From positions 1 to 64,000 of the forward strand of contig CAVTPF010000023.1 of NCBI GenBank assembly GCA_963736525.1: DNA of 64,000 nucleotides, written 5' to 3'. This stretch comes from Bog-473 sp963736525. Its GTDB lineage: Bacteria > Actinomycetota > Acidimicrobiia > Acidimicrobiales > RAAP-2. Below the pieces are notes generated by a model. The model was given only the letters and a program-made list of their open reading frames with translations. It was not told where the DNA came from and ran no database searches. This document shows positions 25,996 to 35,303 of the stretch, in pieces; the stretch's first letter is position 1, and every line of letters begins with the position of its first letter. The translations under genes were made by a program, and so were the position numbers.

Positions 25996-26043
25996 CCCAC
26001 ACGGTCGGCCCGAGGCGCCCCCAACCGGCCGATCCCGTCAGCT
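25990..26043. terminator. bidirectional hairpin at convergent gene ends
   Basis: AGCTGAC (25990-25996) pairs with GTCAGCT (26037-26043). Inside, ACGGTCGGCC (26001-26010) pairs imperfectly with 26027-26038. Both flanking stop codons lie within the outer stem. It probably terminates the secreted-protein gene and the aldehyde dehydrogenase gene. Confidence 0.45.
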
Positions 26044-27483
26044 CAAGAGCGATGCCGTATTCGCGTTGAGCCCGTTGGGTGCCTTGGAGCGGTGCACCAC
26101 CTGGAACTCGGAGAACTCGGCCAGGCCCCAGGGGCCGTTTTCGACGCCGATGCCGCTCCACTTGAAGCCACCGAAGGGCTGCTGGGGCGCCAGCGCCAGA
26201 TGCGTGTTCACCCAGGCCGTCCCGCACTCGAGTTGGGCAGCGACGTCCGCGGCGCGGTCGGGGTCGGCGCTCCAGACGGAACCGGACAAGCCGAAGTGGG
26301 TGGCGTTGGCCCGGTCGATGGCGTCGCCCAGGTCCCGGTACGGCACCACGGGCAACGCCGGCCCGAATTGTTCCTCGTCGACGATCCTCGTCCCGTCGGA
26401 CAGGCCGGTGAGGATGGTGGGCTCGAAGAAGTAGCCGGGGCGGTCGATCGGCTTCCCGCCCGTCACGGCCGTCGCACCGTGGGTCAGCGCGTCGGCGACA
26501 AGCTCCTGGACCCGGCGGAACTGGGGCTCGTTGTTGATCGGGCCAAGCTTCACGCCGTCCTCGGTGCCTTCACCGACCTTGATCGTCCGGGCGTGCGCCG
26601 CCAGCCCCTCGACCACGTCGTCGTAGAGCGCCTCGGGGACGTACACCCGCTTGATGGCCGAGCACACCTGTCCGTTGTTGTTGAACGCGCCGGCGAAGAT
26701 CGCGGCAGCGACCACCCCTGGGTCGGCGTCGTCGAGGACGATGGCCGGGTCGTTGCCTCCCAGCTCGAGCGTGACCCGCTTGAGGTCGGGCGCGGCCGAC
26801 AGCGCCACCTTCTTGCCCGTCTCCACCGAGCCGGTGAAGCTGATCTTGCGCGGCACGGGGTGCGACGTCATCCACGCACCGAGATCGTCGCCGCCGCTCA
26901 CGATGTTGACCACGCCGGGCGGGAAGACGTCGCGCAGCAGCTCGCCGACCTTGAGCGTGGTCAGCGGCGTGAACGGCGAAGGCTTCAGCACCAGCGTGTT
27001 GCCCGCCAGCAGCGCGGGCGCGATCTTCCAGAAGGCCAGGGTCAGCGGGAAGTTCCACGGCGTGATGGCGGCGACCACCCCGAGGGGCCGCCGGGCCAGC
27101 TCCACGTACGCCGACTCGTCGTCCTGAATCACCTGCGCCGGCATGTCGAGGTTGGCGAAGTACTGGCTCCAGATGGCCGAGGCGAAGACCTCGATCCCGG
27201 CATCGCCCAGCGGCTTGCCCTGCTCGGCCGTGAGGACCGGCGCCAGCTGGTCCCCCGACGCCAGCAGCACGTCAGCGGCCCGCAGGAGGACGGCTCGCCG
27301 GGCGGCCTCGTCGGCCTTCCAGTCACGGGCTGCCTTGGCGGCGGCGTCGAAGGCGGCGTCGAGCTGCTGGCGGGTGCACTCGGGAGCATAGGCGAAGACC
27401 TCGCCCGTGGCCGGGTTGCGGACGCCGAACGTCCCCTCTGTCGGTGCCGCCTCACCGGCAATGGTCATGACGAACTCGGACAT
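26038..27483 (-). CDS. NAD(P)+-dependent aldehyde dehydrogenase
   Basis: A full-length ALDH of 481 residues that oxidises an aldehyde to its acid. Active-site residues are intact: Asn144 (TPWNF), Glu240 (LELGGNDPA) and nucleophile Cys274 (NNNGQVCSAIK). Cofactor and C-terminal marks include 'ISFTGSVETGKKV', 'EEQFGPALPVVPY' and 'PFGGFKWSGIGVENG'. It resembles the succinate-semialdehyde/medium-chain aldehyde branch (GabD-like) but the substrate is not fixed by the motifs. It has its own 3' hairpin and no operon partner. About 290 bases of mostly non-coding DNA precede it. Confidence 0.95.
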   Translation of the reverse strand: MSEFVMTIAGEAAPTEGTFGVRNPATGEVFAYAPECTRQQLDAAFDAAAKAARDWKADEAARRAVLLRAADVLLASGDQLAPVLTAEQGKPLGDAGIEVFASAIWSQYFANLDMPAQVIQDDESAYVELARRPLGVVAAITPWNFPLTLAFWKIAPALLAGNTLVLKPSPFTPLTTLKVGELLRDVFPPGVVNIVSGGDDLGAWMTSHPVPRKISFTGSVETGKKVALSAAPDLKRVTLELGGNDPAIVLDDADPGVVAAAIFAGAFNNNGQVCSAIKRVYVPEALYDDVVEGLAAHARTIKVGEGTEDGVKLGPINNEPQFRRVQELVADALTHGATAVTGGKPIDRPGYFFEPTILTGLSDGTRIVDEEQFGPALPVVPYRDLGDAIDRANATHFGLSGSVWSADPDRAADVAAQLECGTAWVNTHLALAPQQPFGGFKWSGIGVENGPWGLAEFSEFQVVHRSKAPNGLNANTASLLS

Positions 27484-27638
27484 GGCGCTCCCTCCGTCGT
27501 GCCGGCCGAAGGGGACACCCCGCTCCGGCCGGACCTGCTCCGGGCCATCCTCTCACCGGGTCACCCCGAGCTCAACGGTCGTGACCCAGCTACCCTCGCC
27601 GCAGGCGGGGGCTCCGAGGGCCTCCCGCAGGCGGTGCG

Positions 27639-27755
27639 ATGTCGGCGGCGAGCACACCGATGGAGGCCGACGTCTCCGTCGTCGTACTCGAGACGCTCCA
27701 CCGCGTGCGCTCGGGTGAGCCCGTGTACGAGGAGATCCTCGACGCCCCTGCCTGA
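27639..27755 (+). CDS. possible 38-residue peptide
   Basis: An ATG at 27639 opens a 38-codon frame ending at TGA 27755 (EADVSVVVLETLHRVRSG, EPVYEEILDAPA). The composition is protein-like and amphipathic. It lies alone between the aldehyde dehydrogenase and dienelactone hydrolase genes. No ribosome-binding site is seen. It may be a remnant of a longer gene. Confidence 0.25.
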   Translation: MSAASTPMEADVSVVVLETLHRVRSGEPVYEEILDAPA

Positions 27756-27770
27756 GGGCGACGACGAGGG

Positions 27771-28622
27771 TTACGGGCCCATGCCCTCAGGACGCGGGCC
27801 CGGGCCGGATCCCACCCCGAGTTTCTCCCGGAAGAACGTGAGCGTCTGGTCGAGCGCCGCCCGAGTCGGCGTGCCCGCCTGGTCGACCAGGTGCTCGGTC
27901 AGCACGGAGTGCGCCGATTTCGGGTGCCCATAGGGGTTGCCCGGGGCCGAGTCAATCTCCACCGCGATGAACGCGTCACCCAGCTCGCGGCGCAGCGTCT
28001 CGAAGCGGTCCGAGAAGCAGAAGGGGTCGTTGCTGAAGCGCAGCCCCAGCACGCAGATTCCGGCGGCGGTGCGCTCCTTCACCTGGGCGAGGTCTGCGTC
28101 GGAGATCCCGATGTCGGCCTTGAACTTCTTCGTGAGGGGGAACGGAAGCGACGGCTGGCTGAGCACCGGCGCCAGCACGACCTCGTCGACCATCATCGCC
28201 AGCGCGAAGCCGCCGGTGAAACACATGCCGACCACGCCCACCCCCGGGCCGCCGCAGCGGTCGTGCTCGGCGGCGGCCAGCTTGCGCAGCCACACCGTCA
28301 CGGGGCTCGTCTTCTTGCGCGCGAAGGCGGAGAACTCGCGTGAGATGCAGGCAGGGCCGATCGACGCCAGCGCATACCCGCCCGACGGCTCGCGCCCGGG
28401 GTCGCCGAAGAGGCTGGGCAGGACCGCGGTGCATCCCGCCGCGGCCACCCGGCGACCGAACTCCGCCACCCGGGGGGTGATGCCCGGTATCTCGCTGATC
28501 ACGATGACCGCCGGGCCGGTGCCCATCCGGTAGACGTCGCGCCGCTTGCCATCGACCTCGAAGGACTCCTTGGTGAAGCCACCGAGTGCGTCCTGCTGCC
28601 CGCTGTCGTCGCCTCTCGCCAT
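27771..28622 (-). CDS. dienelactone hydrolase family protein
   Basis: An alpha/beta hydrolase of 283 residues with a Cys nucleophile: 'GVGVVGMCFTGGFAL' (Cys134), as in carboxymethylenebutenolidase (DLH). Other fold marks are 'GPAVIVISEIPGITPRVAEFGRRVAAAG' and, near the end, 'NPYGHPKSAHSVLTEHLVD', which supplies a His candidate. The family opens cyclic lactones in aromatic degradation, but many actinobacterial members have unknown substrates. ATG 28622 lies just 24 bases from the divergent thiolase-like gene. The frame is open far upstream, antisense to that gene, and is not coding there. Confidence 0.88.
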   Translation of the reverse strand: MARGDDSGQQDALGGFTKESFEVDGKRRDVYRMGTGPAVIVISEIPGITPRVAEFGRRVAAAGCTAVLPSLFGDPGREPSGGYALASIGPACISREFSAFARKKTSPVTVWLRKLAAAEHDRCGGPGVGVVGMCFTGGFALAMMVDEVVLAPVLSQPSLPFPLTKKFKADIGISDADLAQVKERTAAGICVLGLRFSNDPFCFSDRFETLRRELGDAFIAVEIDSAPGNPYGHPKSAHSVLTEHLVDQAGTPTRAALDQTLTFFREKLGVGSGPGPRPEGMGP

Positions 28623-28646
28623 GGCGGGACCGTAGCATCGGGCGTC

Positions 28647-30119
28647 GTGGCCGGACCCTCCCGTTCCTTCGACCCGCGCCTCCCCGTCCTGGTCGGGCTG
28701 GGCGCAGTCAGCGAGAGCGCGCCCGTGGCGGCTCTCATGGCGAGGGCGGTGCGCGCCGCGGCCGCCGACGCCGGCGCGCCGGACCTCCTCACCTCGGTCG
28801 GCTGCGTCGCCGTGCCCCAGGGCTCGTGGTCGCTCGTCGACCCGGCCCGAACCGTGGCCCGGCACATCGGGTCGCCCCATGCACGCACGCTGCGCTGCGA
28901 GGTGGGCGTCTCGCAGCAAGAGGTGATCAACAACGCGCTGGTGGCCGTCGCGGCCGGTGAGCACGACACAGTCGTCGTGGTCGGCGGCGAGGCGCGGGCA
29001 TGGGCCCGTGCGGGAGGCGTCGAGGCAGACGAAGAGCGCGACCCGCCCGACCGCGTCCTCACGCGGCCGCCGGACTTCGTGGCTCCCGTCGAGCTGGCGG
29101 CCGGCATCGTGGTGCCGCCGGTCCAGCAGTACGCGCTCATGGAGAACGCTCTCGCCGACGACGAGCGTCTGACGAGCGACGAGCACCGCGCGGCAATCGC
29201 TGCGCGGTGGGCGCGCTTCAACGCCGTGGCAGCCGACAACCCGGACGCGGCGTTCGGCACACCACGTGACGCGCACGCCATCGCCACGCCCGGACCTCAC
29301 AACCGCCCGCTGGCCTACCCCTACAACCGATGGCACGCCAGCCAGTGGACGGTGGACCAGGCATCGGCGTTGGTGATCTGTTCGGTCGAGCGCGCCCGGG
29401 AGGCCGGCGTCCCGCCCGATCGCTGGCTCTTCCCGCACGTGGGACTCCACTGCTCGCGGGCGGTCACCCTGACCGCCCGCCGCCGGCTCGCCGCCTGGCC
29501 CGCCATGGCCGTGCTCGGCCGCGCCGCCGAGCGCCACCTGGCGACGGCGCTGTGCGAGATTCGCCTCGCCGAGGTGTACTCGTGCTTCCCGGTCGCCGTA
29601 CGGATACAGCAGCGTGAGCTCGGACTCGATCCCGCCGGGACGCCCACGCTCACCGGTGGCATGGCCTTCGCCGGCGGGCCGTTCAACCACTTCGTGCTGC
29701 AGTCCCTCGTCGCGTTGGGCAAGCAGCTGCGCGACCACGCCGGCGAGCTCGGTCTGCTCACGACGGTGTCGGGCATGCTGTCCAAGCCCGGCTTGGCCGT
29801 CTGGTCCGCTTCCCCGCCTGCGCAGGGCAGCGCGCCGCTGCTGGCCGACCTGGGAGCCGAAGCCGCCGCCGTGACCGAGATGGTCCCGGTGGCCGACGCG
29901 CCTCCCGACACGGCGATGCCGGGCACCGTGGCCACCTTCACGGTCACCTACGGCGGCGAGACGGGTCTCGAACCGGTGCGCACGGCCATCGTGGCGGACC
30001 TGCCCGATGGGGTCCGCACGGCCGCCACCTGCGAAGATGCTGGGACCGCCCGCCTCGCCGTGACCGAGGGACTCATCGGGCGGCCGGTCGAGGTGAAGGA
30101 CACGTCATTCAGCCTGTGA
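28647..30119 (+). CDS. thiolase-like protein type 1 (acetyl-CoA acetyltransferase family)
   Basis: A thiolase fold of 490 residues: 'RLPVLVGLGAVSE', 'RCEVGVSQQEVINNALVAVAAGEHD', 'VVVVGGEA', 'PYNRWHASQWTVDQASALVIC', 'AEVYSCFPVAVRIQQRELGL' and 'TGGMAFAGGPFNHFVLQS'. The last 90 residues (PGTVATFTVTYGGETGLEPVR, later GLIGRPVEV) match the extra OB-like C-terminal domain of thiolase-like protein type 1 known from mycobacteria. The usual nucleophile Cys of true thiolases is not evident in the N-terminal half (the position reads VSQQEV), so catalysis may differ. It starts at GTG 28647 and overlaps cydD by 4 bases. Confidence 0.86.
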   Translation: MAGPSRSFDPRLPVLVGLGAVSESAPVAALMARAVRAAAADAGAPDLLTSVGCVAVPQGSWSLVDPARTVARHIGSPHARTLRCEVGVSQQEVINNALVAVAAGEHDTVVVVGGEARAWARAGGVEADEERDPPDRVLTRPPDFVAPVELAAGIVVPPVQQYALMENALADDERLTSDEHRAAIAARWARFNAVAADNPDAAFGTPRDAHAIATPGPHNRPLAYPYNRWHASQWTVDQASALVICSVERAREAGVPPDRWLFPHVGLHCSRAVTLTARRRLAAWPAMAVLGRAAERHLATALCEIRLAEVYSCFPVAVRIQQRELGLDPAGTPTLTGGMAFAGGPFNHFVLQSLVALGKQLRDHAGELGLLTTVSGMLSKPGLAVWSASPPAQGSAPLLADLGAEAAAVTEMVPVADAPPDTAMPGTVATFTVTYGGETGLEPVRTAIVADLPDGVRTAATCEDAGTARLAVTEGLIGRPVEVKDTSFSL

Positions 30120-31846
30120 ACGCACCGCCCCCCAGCCGGGGCCGGCCCCGCCTGGTCGACCCGGAGCTCGCGGCCCGGGTGCCCGGCCTGCGGCGGGTCG
30201 CCGGTGTCGCCCTGGCCCTCAGTGTCGTCGGCGCCGTCGCCGTCGTGGTGCAGGCCGTCGCCCTCGCGCACGTCGTGGACCTGTCTCTGCTCCACCACGT
30301 CCCACTCTCCGACGTCGTGCCCGCCCTCGTCGTCGTCGGCCTCGCCGTCGTCGCCCGCGCCGGCCTGCATGTCGCCGGGGACCTCTCGGCCCACCGTGCC
30401 GCCGAGCGCGTGGTCGCCCGCCTGCGTGCCGACCTGCTGCGCCACGCCCTGGCCCTTGGCCCCGGCTGGCTGGCCGGCGAGCGCCCCGGCGAGCTGTCGC
30501 TGACCGCGACGCGCGGGCTGCGCTCGCTGCACACCTACTACGCGCGCTACCTGCCGCAGGCCGCTGCGGCCGCGGTGATCCCCGTCATCCTGCTGGCGTG
30601 GGTGGCCACGCAGGACTGGCTCTCCTTCGTCGTCGTCATCGCGCTGGTGATCGCCGTGCCCCTCACCATGATCTACTTCGGGCGCGAGGCCACGCGGCGC
30701 TCGCAGCGCCAGTGGCGGCGACTCGGCTCGCTCTCGGGCCGGTTCCTCCAACTCGTCGAAGGGCTGCCCACGCTGCGCGCCTTCGGCCGCGAGGAGCAGG
30801 GGCGCCGCGAGGTGGAAGCGGCCACCGAGGGCGTGCGCGCCGCCACCGTACGCACCCTGCGCCTTGCCTTCCTGTCCGCCCTCGCCATGGACATGATCGC
30901 CGGCTTCGGCGTCGGGTTCGTCGCGATGGTGCTCGGGCTCCGCCTCCTCTGGGGGGAGCTGAGCCTGCAGACCGCCATGGCCGTCCTGCTGGTGGCGCCC
31001 GAGATCTTCATCCCGCTGCGCCGGGCCGGTGCCGAGTTCCACGCCAGCACCGAAGGTCAGGCGGCGGCGGCCCGCGTGCTCCAGGTCCTCGGGACACCGG
31101 CCAGCGTCCGCCCACCAGCGGCCGATGGAGCCGTGCCCCACCCAGCGACGCGAGGCGACGGGCGCAGCGTGGCGCCGGCTCTGTCCGTCGACGATCTGCG
31201 GATCGACTACGAGCACCGTGGACGACCGGCCGTCACCGGCGTCACACTGCGCGCCCCGACCGGACAGCGCGTCGCCCTGACGGGGCCCTCGGGATCGGGG
31301 AAGTCGACCGTGTTGGCGGCCCTCCTGCGCTTCGTCGAACCGAGCGGTGGCCGCATGGCGCTCGACGGGCTTTCCTCCGACGGCTACGGCGTGGCCGCGT
31401 GGCGGAGCCACTTCTCTTGGCTCCCGCAACGGCCCCACCTCTTCAGCGCCACGCTGGCGGAGAACCTGCGACTAGGTGCGCCGGAGGCCCCCGACGGCGA
31501 CGTGCGGCGGGTGCTCGACGCCGTCGGGCTGTCCGAGCTGGTGTCCAACCTGCCCGCCGGGCTGCAGACGGTCCTCGGCCACGGCGGGCTGACGCTCAGC
31601 TCGGGCGAACGCCAGCGGGTTGCCCTGGCCCGCGCGCTGCTGTGCCCCGCACCCATCTTGTTGCTCGACGAGCCCACCGCCTCGCTCGACCCGCCGACCG
31701 TCGCACGGCTGGCGCCGGCGATAGAGCCGTGGCTGCAAGGCCGCACCATCGTCACGGCGGCGCACGAACCCCTCCTGCTCCCCCACTACGACCTCGTCGT
31801 CTCGCTGCCCGCCGGTGCCCCGCTGCCCCTGGCGGTGTCGTCGTGA
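30116..31846 (+). CDS. cydD: thiol reductant ABC exporter subunit CydD
   Basis: An ABC exporter half-transporter of 576 residues. With CydC it exports cysteine/glutathione-type thiols needed for cytochrome bd assembly. Six membrane helices fill residues 25-300. The ATPase domain has Walker A 'GPSGSGKST', Q-loop 'FSWLPQRPHLFSATLAENL', signature 'LSSGERQRVALARALL' and Walker B 'ILLLDEPTASLD'. It begins at GTG 30116, overlapping the thiolase-like stop (GTGA), and ends with a 4-base overlap with cydC. No cydAB lies in the window. Confidence 0.9.
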   Translation: MNAPPPSRGRPRLVDPELAARVPGLRRVAGVALALSVVGAVAVVVQAVALAHVVDLSLLHHVPLSDVVPALVVVGLAVVARAGLHVAGDLSAHRAAERVVARLRADLLRHALALGPGWLAGERPGELSLTATRGLRSLHTYYARYLPQAAAAAVIPVILLAWVATQDWLSFVVVIALVIAVPLTMIYFGREATRRSQRQWRRLGSLSGRFLQLVEGLPTLRAFGREEQGRREVEAATEGVRAATVRTLRLAFLSALAMDMIAGFGVGFVAMVLGLRLLWGELSLQTAMAVLLVAPEIFIPLRRAGAEFHASTEGQAAAARVLQVLGTPASVRPPAADGAVPHPATRGDGRSVAPALSVDDLRIDYEHRGRPAVTGVTLRAPTGQRVALTGPSGSGKSTVLAALLRFVEPSGGRMALDGLSSDGYGVAAWRSHFSWLPQRPHLFSATLAENLRLGAPEAPDGDVRRVLDAVGLSELVSNLPAGLQTVLGHGGLTLSSGERQRVALARALLCPAPILLLDEPTASLDPPTVARLAPAIEPWLQGRTIVTAAHEPLLLPHYDLVVSLPAGAPLPLAVSS

Positions 31847-33512
31847 GCCCCCGGCGCGGCTCGCTGCGCCGCGTCCTGGCCGAACCGGGCACCCCCTGGG
31901 GGCGGCTCGCCCTCGCCGGACTGCTCGGGCTGGCGGCCGCCGCCGCCACCATCGGCCTGCTGGCGGGGTCGGGGTACGTGGTGGGCCGGGCCGCACTTCG
32001 GCCCGGGCTCGACGCGCTCGTCGGGATCCTGGCCGCGGTCGAGGTGCTGGCCTTCTTGCGCGGGCCGTTGCGCTACGAGGAGCGTCTCGTGGGCCACGAC
32101 GCCGCCCTGCGGGCCCTGACCCGGTGGCGAGTGTGGCTCTATGACTGCCTCGCCCCGCGTGTCCCCGCGGCCCTCGCCGGCTGGCGCAGTGGCGACCTGC
32201 TGGCCCGGGCGATCGACGACGTCGACGCCCTCCAGGACCTCTATCTTCGCAGCCTGTTGCCCGTGGCGATCGCGACCGGCGCCGGCGTCATCGGCACAGT
32301 GGCCGTCGGCGTCGTCCTTCCGTGGGCCGCCCTCGCGCTCGGGCTCCCGCTGGCCCTTGCGTTGACGGTCCCCGCGCTGCTGACCTGGCGGCGTAGTGGC
32401 GACGACGAGATCGCCGCGCTGTCGGGCACGCTCTCGGCCCAGGTGGTCGACGCGCTGCACGGCGTACCCGAGCTGCTGGCCTTCGGCGCCGACGATGCGG
32501 CGCTGCGCGCCATCGCGGCCATGGGCGCTCGGTCCGACGCGCTCGAGCGCCACCACGCCCGGCTGGCGACTGCCGCAGCGCTCATCGTGCAGGTGTGCCT
32601 TGCCGCCGCGGTGACGGGGGTGCTGGCGCTCGGTGTTGCGGCGGTCCACGCGCACCACCTGGCCCAGGTGATGGTGGCCGTGCTCCCGCTGGCCGCGCTG
32701 GCCACGTTCGAGACGGTGCCGGGCGTGCCGCAGGCTGTAGCCCGCTCCCTGGGCGTGCGCGCTTCCGCGGACCGACTCTTCGCGCTCGAGGACGTGGCGG
32801 TCCCGGTGCACGACCCGGCCGAGCCGGCGCCGATGGCGGCCGGGGTTCCCGACGTGGCGTTCGAGGATGCCGCGCTGCGCTACGGGCCGGGATTGCCCGC
32901 GCTCTCGACGGCGTCAGCCTCGCCATCCCGGCCGGGGGTCGCGTCGCCGTCACCGGCTCGAGCGGCGCCGGCAAGTCGAGCCTCGTCACCGCGCTGCTGC
33001 GCTTCTGGCCGCTCGAGGCCGGCGCGCTCGTGCTCGGTGGAACGAGCGTCGAGGACCTGGCGCAGCGCGCCGCCCGTGCCGCCTGCGCGCTGGCCGACCA
33101 GCATGCCCACATGTTCGCCGGCACCGTGCGCTCGAACCTCACCCTCGGCCGTCCCGACGCGGGCGAGGACGACATCGCCCGCGTGCTGCGAGCCGCCCGC
33201 CTCGACGACTGGGTGGCCGGCCTGCCCGCCGGACTCGAGACCCCGGTCGGCGAGGACGGCGTCGCGCTCTCGGGTGGCGAGCGGCGCCGCCTGGCCGTCG
33301 CGCGCGCGCTGCTCGCCCCCGGTGACGTGGTGGTCCTCGACGAGCCCACGAGTGGGCTCGACGCCCCCATGGCGGAGCAGCTGCTCGACGGGGTGTTCGC
33401 CGCGGCGGAGGGGCGCAGCGTGCTCGTCATCACCCACCGGGGCAACGAGGCGGCCCGCTGCGACACAACCGTGGCGCTCGAGGCGGGTCGGATCGTGGCG
33501 CCTCAGGGCTGA
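31843..33512 (+). pseudogene. cydC: CydC, interrupted by a 2-base insertion
   Basis: The partner half-transporter of CydD. GTG 31843 starts the membrane domain (RRGSLRRVLAEPGTPWG; helices to about residue 300). The frame is normal through 'FEDAALRYGPGLPAL' and then breaks at 32902-32906, where CTCTC replaces CTC. Removing one TC gives PALDGVSLAIPAG and restores the ATPase domain: Walker A 'GSSGAGKSS', signature 'LSGGERRRLAVARALL', Walker B 'VVVLDEPTSGLD', H-loop 'VLVITHRGNE', ending at 33512. As written, the protein would lose its ATPase domain. A TC-dinucleotide slip or a base-call error are equally possible. Its last 10 bases overlap the convergent lipoprotein gene. Confidence 0.88.
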
Positions 33513-35221
33513 GCGATCCGCACCCGCAGCGGCACGAAGCCCATGGACACCGCCGGAGCGCCGGTGGGTGCGGTGCCGTGGCCGTGCCGGCCCGGCCCTG
33601 CTCCCAGGGACGAGCCGCTCGCGGCGCCCGACGGACACCACGGGTTCGACGGCACACCGGCGCACGGGTTGGCCATGGTGGGCAGGCCGGTGGGCAGTGG
33701 CGCCAGGCGCACGCCCGTCTGCGGCGGGTAGCTGGAGCCGGCGGGACAGGCGGCGAGCCGCGAGTCGCACTCGACCTGCGACACCAACGTGCTGTCCAGA
33801 TTGGTCGTCGTGGTGGTCACGCCGCAGGTCGGCTGCAGATGCTCCAGGTCGGCCGGCGCGCTGCCGCGGGGCGCGGTGTTGTCGGCGTAGCAGTTGGAGG
33901 GCAGGCCGGTGTGCACCACGATCTGGCCGAAGTCGGCGTTCGTCGGGTTGTCGTAAAAGCCGTCGTTGACGTACGTGTTGCCCTTGAGCGCATCTCCCTC
34001 GGGATCGAAGACACAGCCGAGCCCCGACATCTGGAAGCCGCCGTAGTCGGCGCACTTCTGGTGGAGCGACGGCGTGCCGCTGTCCGGGTACGGGACGAAC
34101 AGCGTGCCCCAGGCCCCATTGTTGGCGAAGGTGTTGTCCATCACGGTGTCGTTGCGCCCGCCGGAGAGGGTCATGCCCGTCCCGATGGGGCCGGCCGCGG
34201 CGTTGCCCGCCTCGGGCGTGTCACCGTTGTTGTTGTCGTGGACGTCGTTGTGGATGAACACCCAGCACGAATGCGTGTGCGTCATGGGGCTGGTGCCCCC
34301 GTGCGGGCAGGCTCCGTTCTGGGGCGGCGGTGGGTCGCCGGCGATCTGGGTGTTGGTGTCGATGCCGTCCTGATTGTCGTCGAACTGCGAGTTCTCGATC
34401 ACGATGGCACCGCCGGAGTTGGTGCCCGAGTAGCCGAGCGCGTTGTTCTCCATCCAGGCGTGGTCGATCGTCACGTCACAGAGCTGGAGGCAGGCGCCGA
34501 CGTACATGCCCGAGTCGTTCATGTTTGAGCCGTAGATCTGGTTCCAACTGGCCGGGCCCTGGGAATTCGACGAGAAGATGCCGTACTCGGCCGCCGAGGC
34601 CTCGTCGGCGAAGAACGTCGTCGTCCCGGTGAGGTAGCTGCCCGTGTAGCCGGTGAGCCCGATCTTCCCGGAGCCGTCTCCCCCGTTCCACCAGATCTCG
34701 TTCCCCGAGTCGCCCGCGCCGCCGAGGAAGTTGCAGGCCGTGAGGTTCTCGACGCTGACGTGGTCCGCCTTCCACACCACGATCCCGTTGCGCCCCTGTG
34801 CCTTGCCGCCGACGACCGGACCAAAGTTCTGGAACTGCGGGTCGGAGCTGCACGGGGTCGGCGCGCCCTCCCTGGTCCCGTCCACGATGACGGTGTCGCG
34901 GTTCATGCCACGGAGGTGCAGATCCGAGGTCTGCACGACCACGCCGCCGTGGTCGCCGGTGGAGAGCCGGCTGGCCGAGGTCACGTGGGCGTCGTCGTCC
35001 TCGTGGTAGTCGCCCGGAGCGATCAGGATCCAGTCCCCGGGCTGTGCCGCGTTGACCGCGGCCTGGATGGAGCGGTACCCCCCGGCGTGGCCGTGGTAGG
35101 TGCCGACGAGCAGCACGGCAGGCGAGCCGCTGCCCGACGAGCATGCCGCCAACACGGTTCCCGCCAAGAGGGCCGCGCACAGCCCCGACGCCCACCGGGC
35201 ACCGACGATCCCCCGTCCCAC
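33503..35221 (-). CDS. right-handed beta-helix lipoprotein (572 aa)
   Basis: It has a signal peptide with lipobox LAAC (Cys about residue 27), so it is probably anchored outside the membrane. The body opens with the pectate-lyase-like 'YRSIQAAVNAAQPGDWILIAPGDYHE' motif. It continues with repeated short strands and Asn-rich turns (VSVENLTACNF, VTIDHAWMENNALGYSG, IVIENSQFDDNQDGID, FIHNDVHDNNNGD), the pattern of a parallel beta-helix that binds or cleaves polysaccharide. Several Cys pairs suggest disulfides. The tail is Pro/Gly-rich. No catalytic triad can be assigned from sequence alone. Confidence 0.86.
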   Translation of the reverse strand: MGRGIVGARWASGLCAALLAGTVLAACSSGSGSPAVLLVGTYHGHAGGYRSIQAAVNAAQPGDWILIAPGDYHEDDDAHVTSASRLSTGDHGGVVVQTSDLHLRGMNRDTVIVDGTREGAPTPCSSDPQFQNFGPVVGGKAQGRNGIVVWKADHVSVENLTACNFLGGAGDSGNEIWWNGGDGSGKIGLTGYTGSYLTGTTTFFADEASAAEYGIFSSNSQGPASWNQIYGSNMNDSGMYVGACLQLCDVTIDHAWMENNALGYSGTNSGGAIVIENSQFDDNQDGIDTNTQIAGDPPPPQNGACPHGGTSPMTHTHSCWVFIHNDVHDNNNGDTPEAGNAAAGPIGTGMTLSGGRNDTVMDNTFANNGAWGTLFVPYPDSGTPSLHQKCADYGGFQMSGLGCVFDPEGDALKGNTYVNDGFYDNPTNADFGQIVVHTGLPSNCYADNTAPRGSAPADLEHLQPTCGVTTTTTNLDSTLVSQVECDSRLAACPAGSSYPPQTGVRLAPLPTGLPTMANPCAGVPSNPWCPSGAASGSSLGAGPGRHGHGTAPTGAPAVSMGFVPLRVRIAQP

Positions 35222-35303
35222 CGATGCCCTCCCCTCGAATCAGTCGCCTCGAACCCGTCCCCCCGGGACGTCCCCACGCCAGTCGACGCTGGTAGCGCCG
35301 AAC

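Noticed and set aside
28623..29738. N-terminal extension of the dienelactone hydrolase frame
   Set aside because: It is antisense to the thiolase-like gene and lacks protein-like composition; the family N-terminus fits ATG 28622.
30598..33969. Very long + strand open frame (over 1100 codons) across cydD and cydC
   Set aside because: Its first part is Arg/Pro-rich and antagonistic to the clear CydD frame. It carries the true CydC membrane domain in the middle and turns to noise after the 32.9 kb frameshift. It is an artefact of high GC plus the indel.
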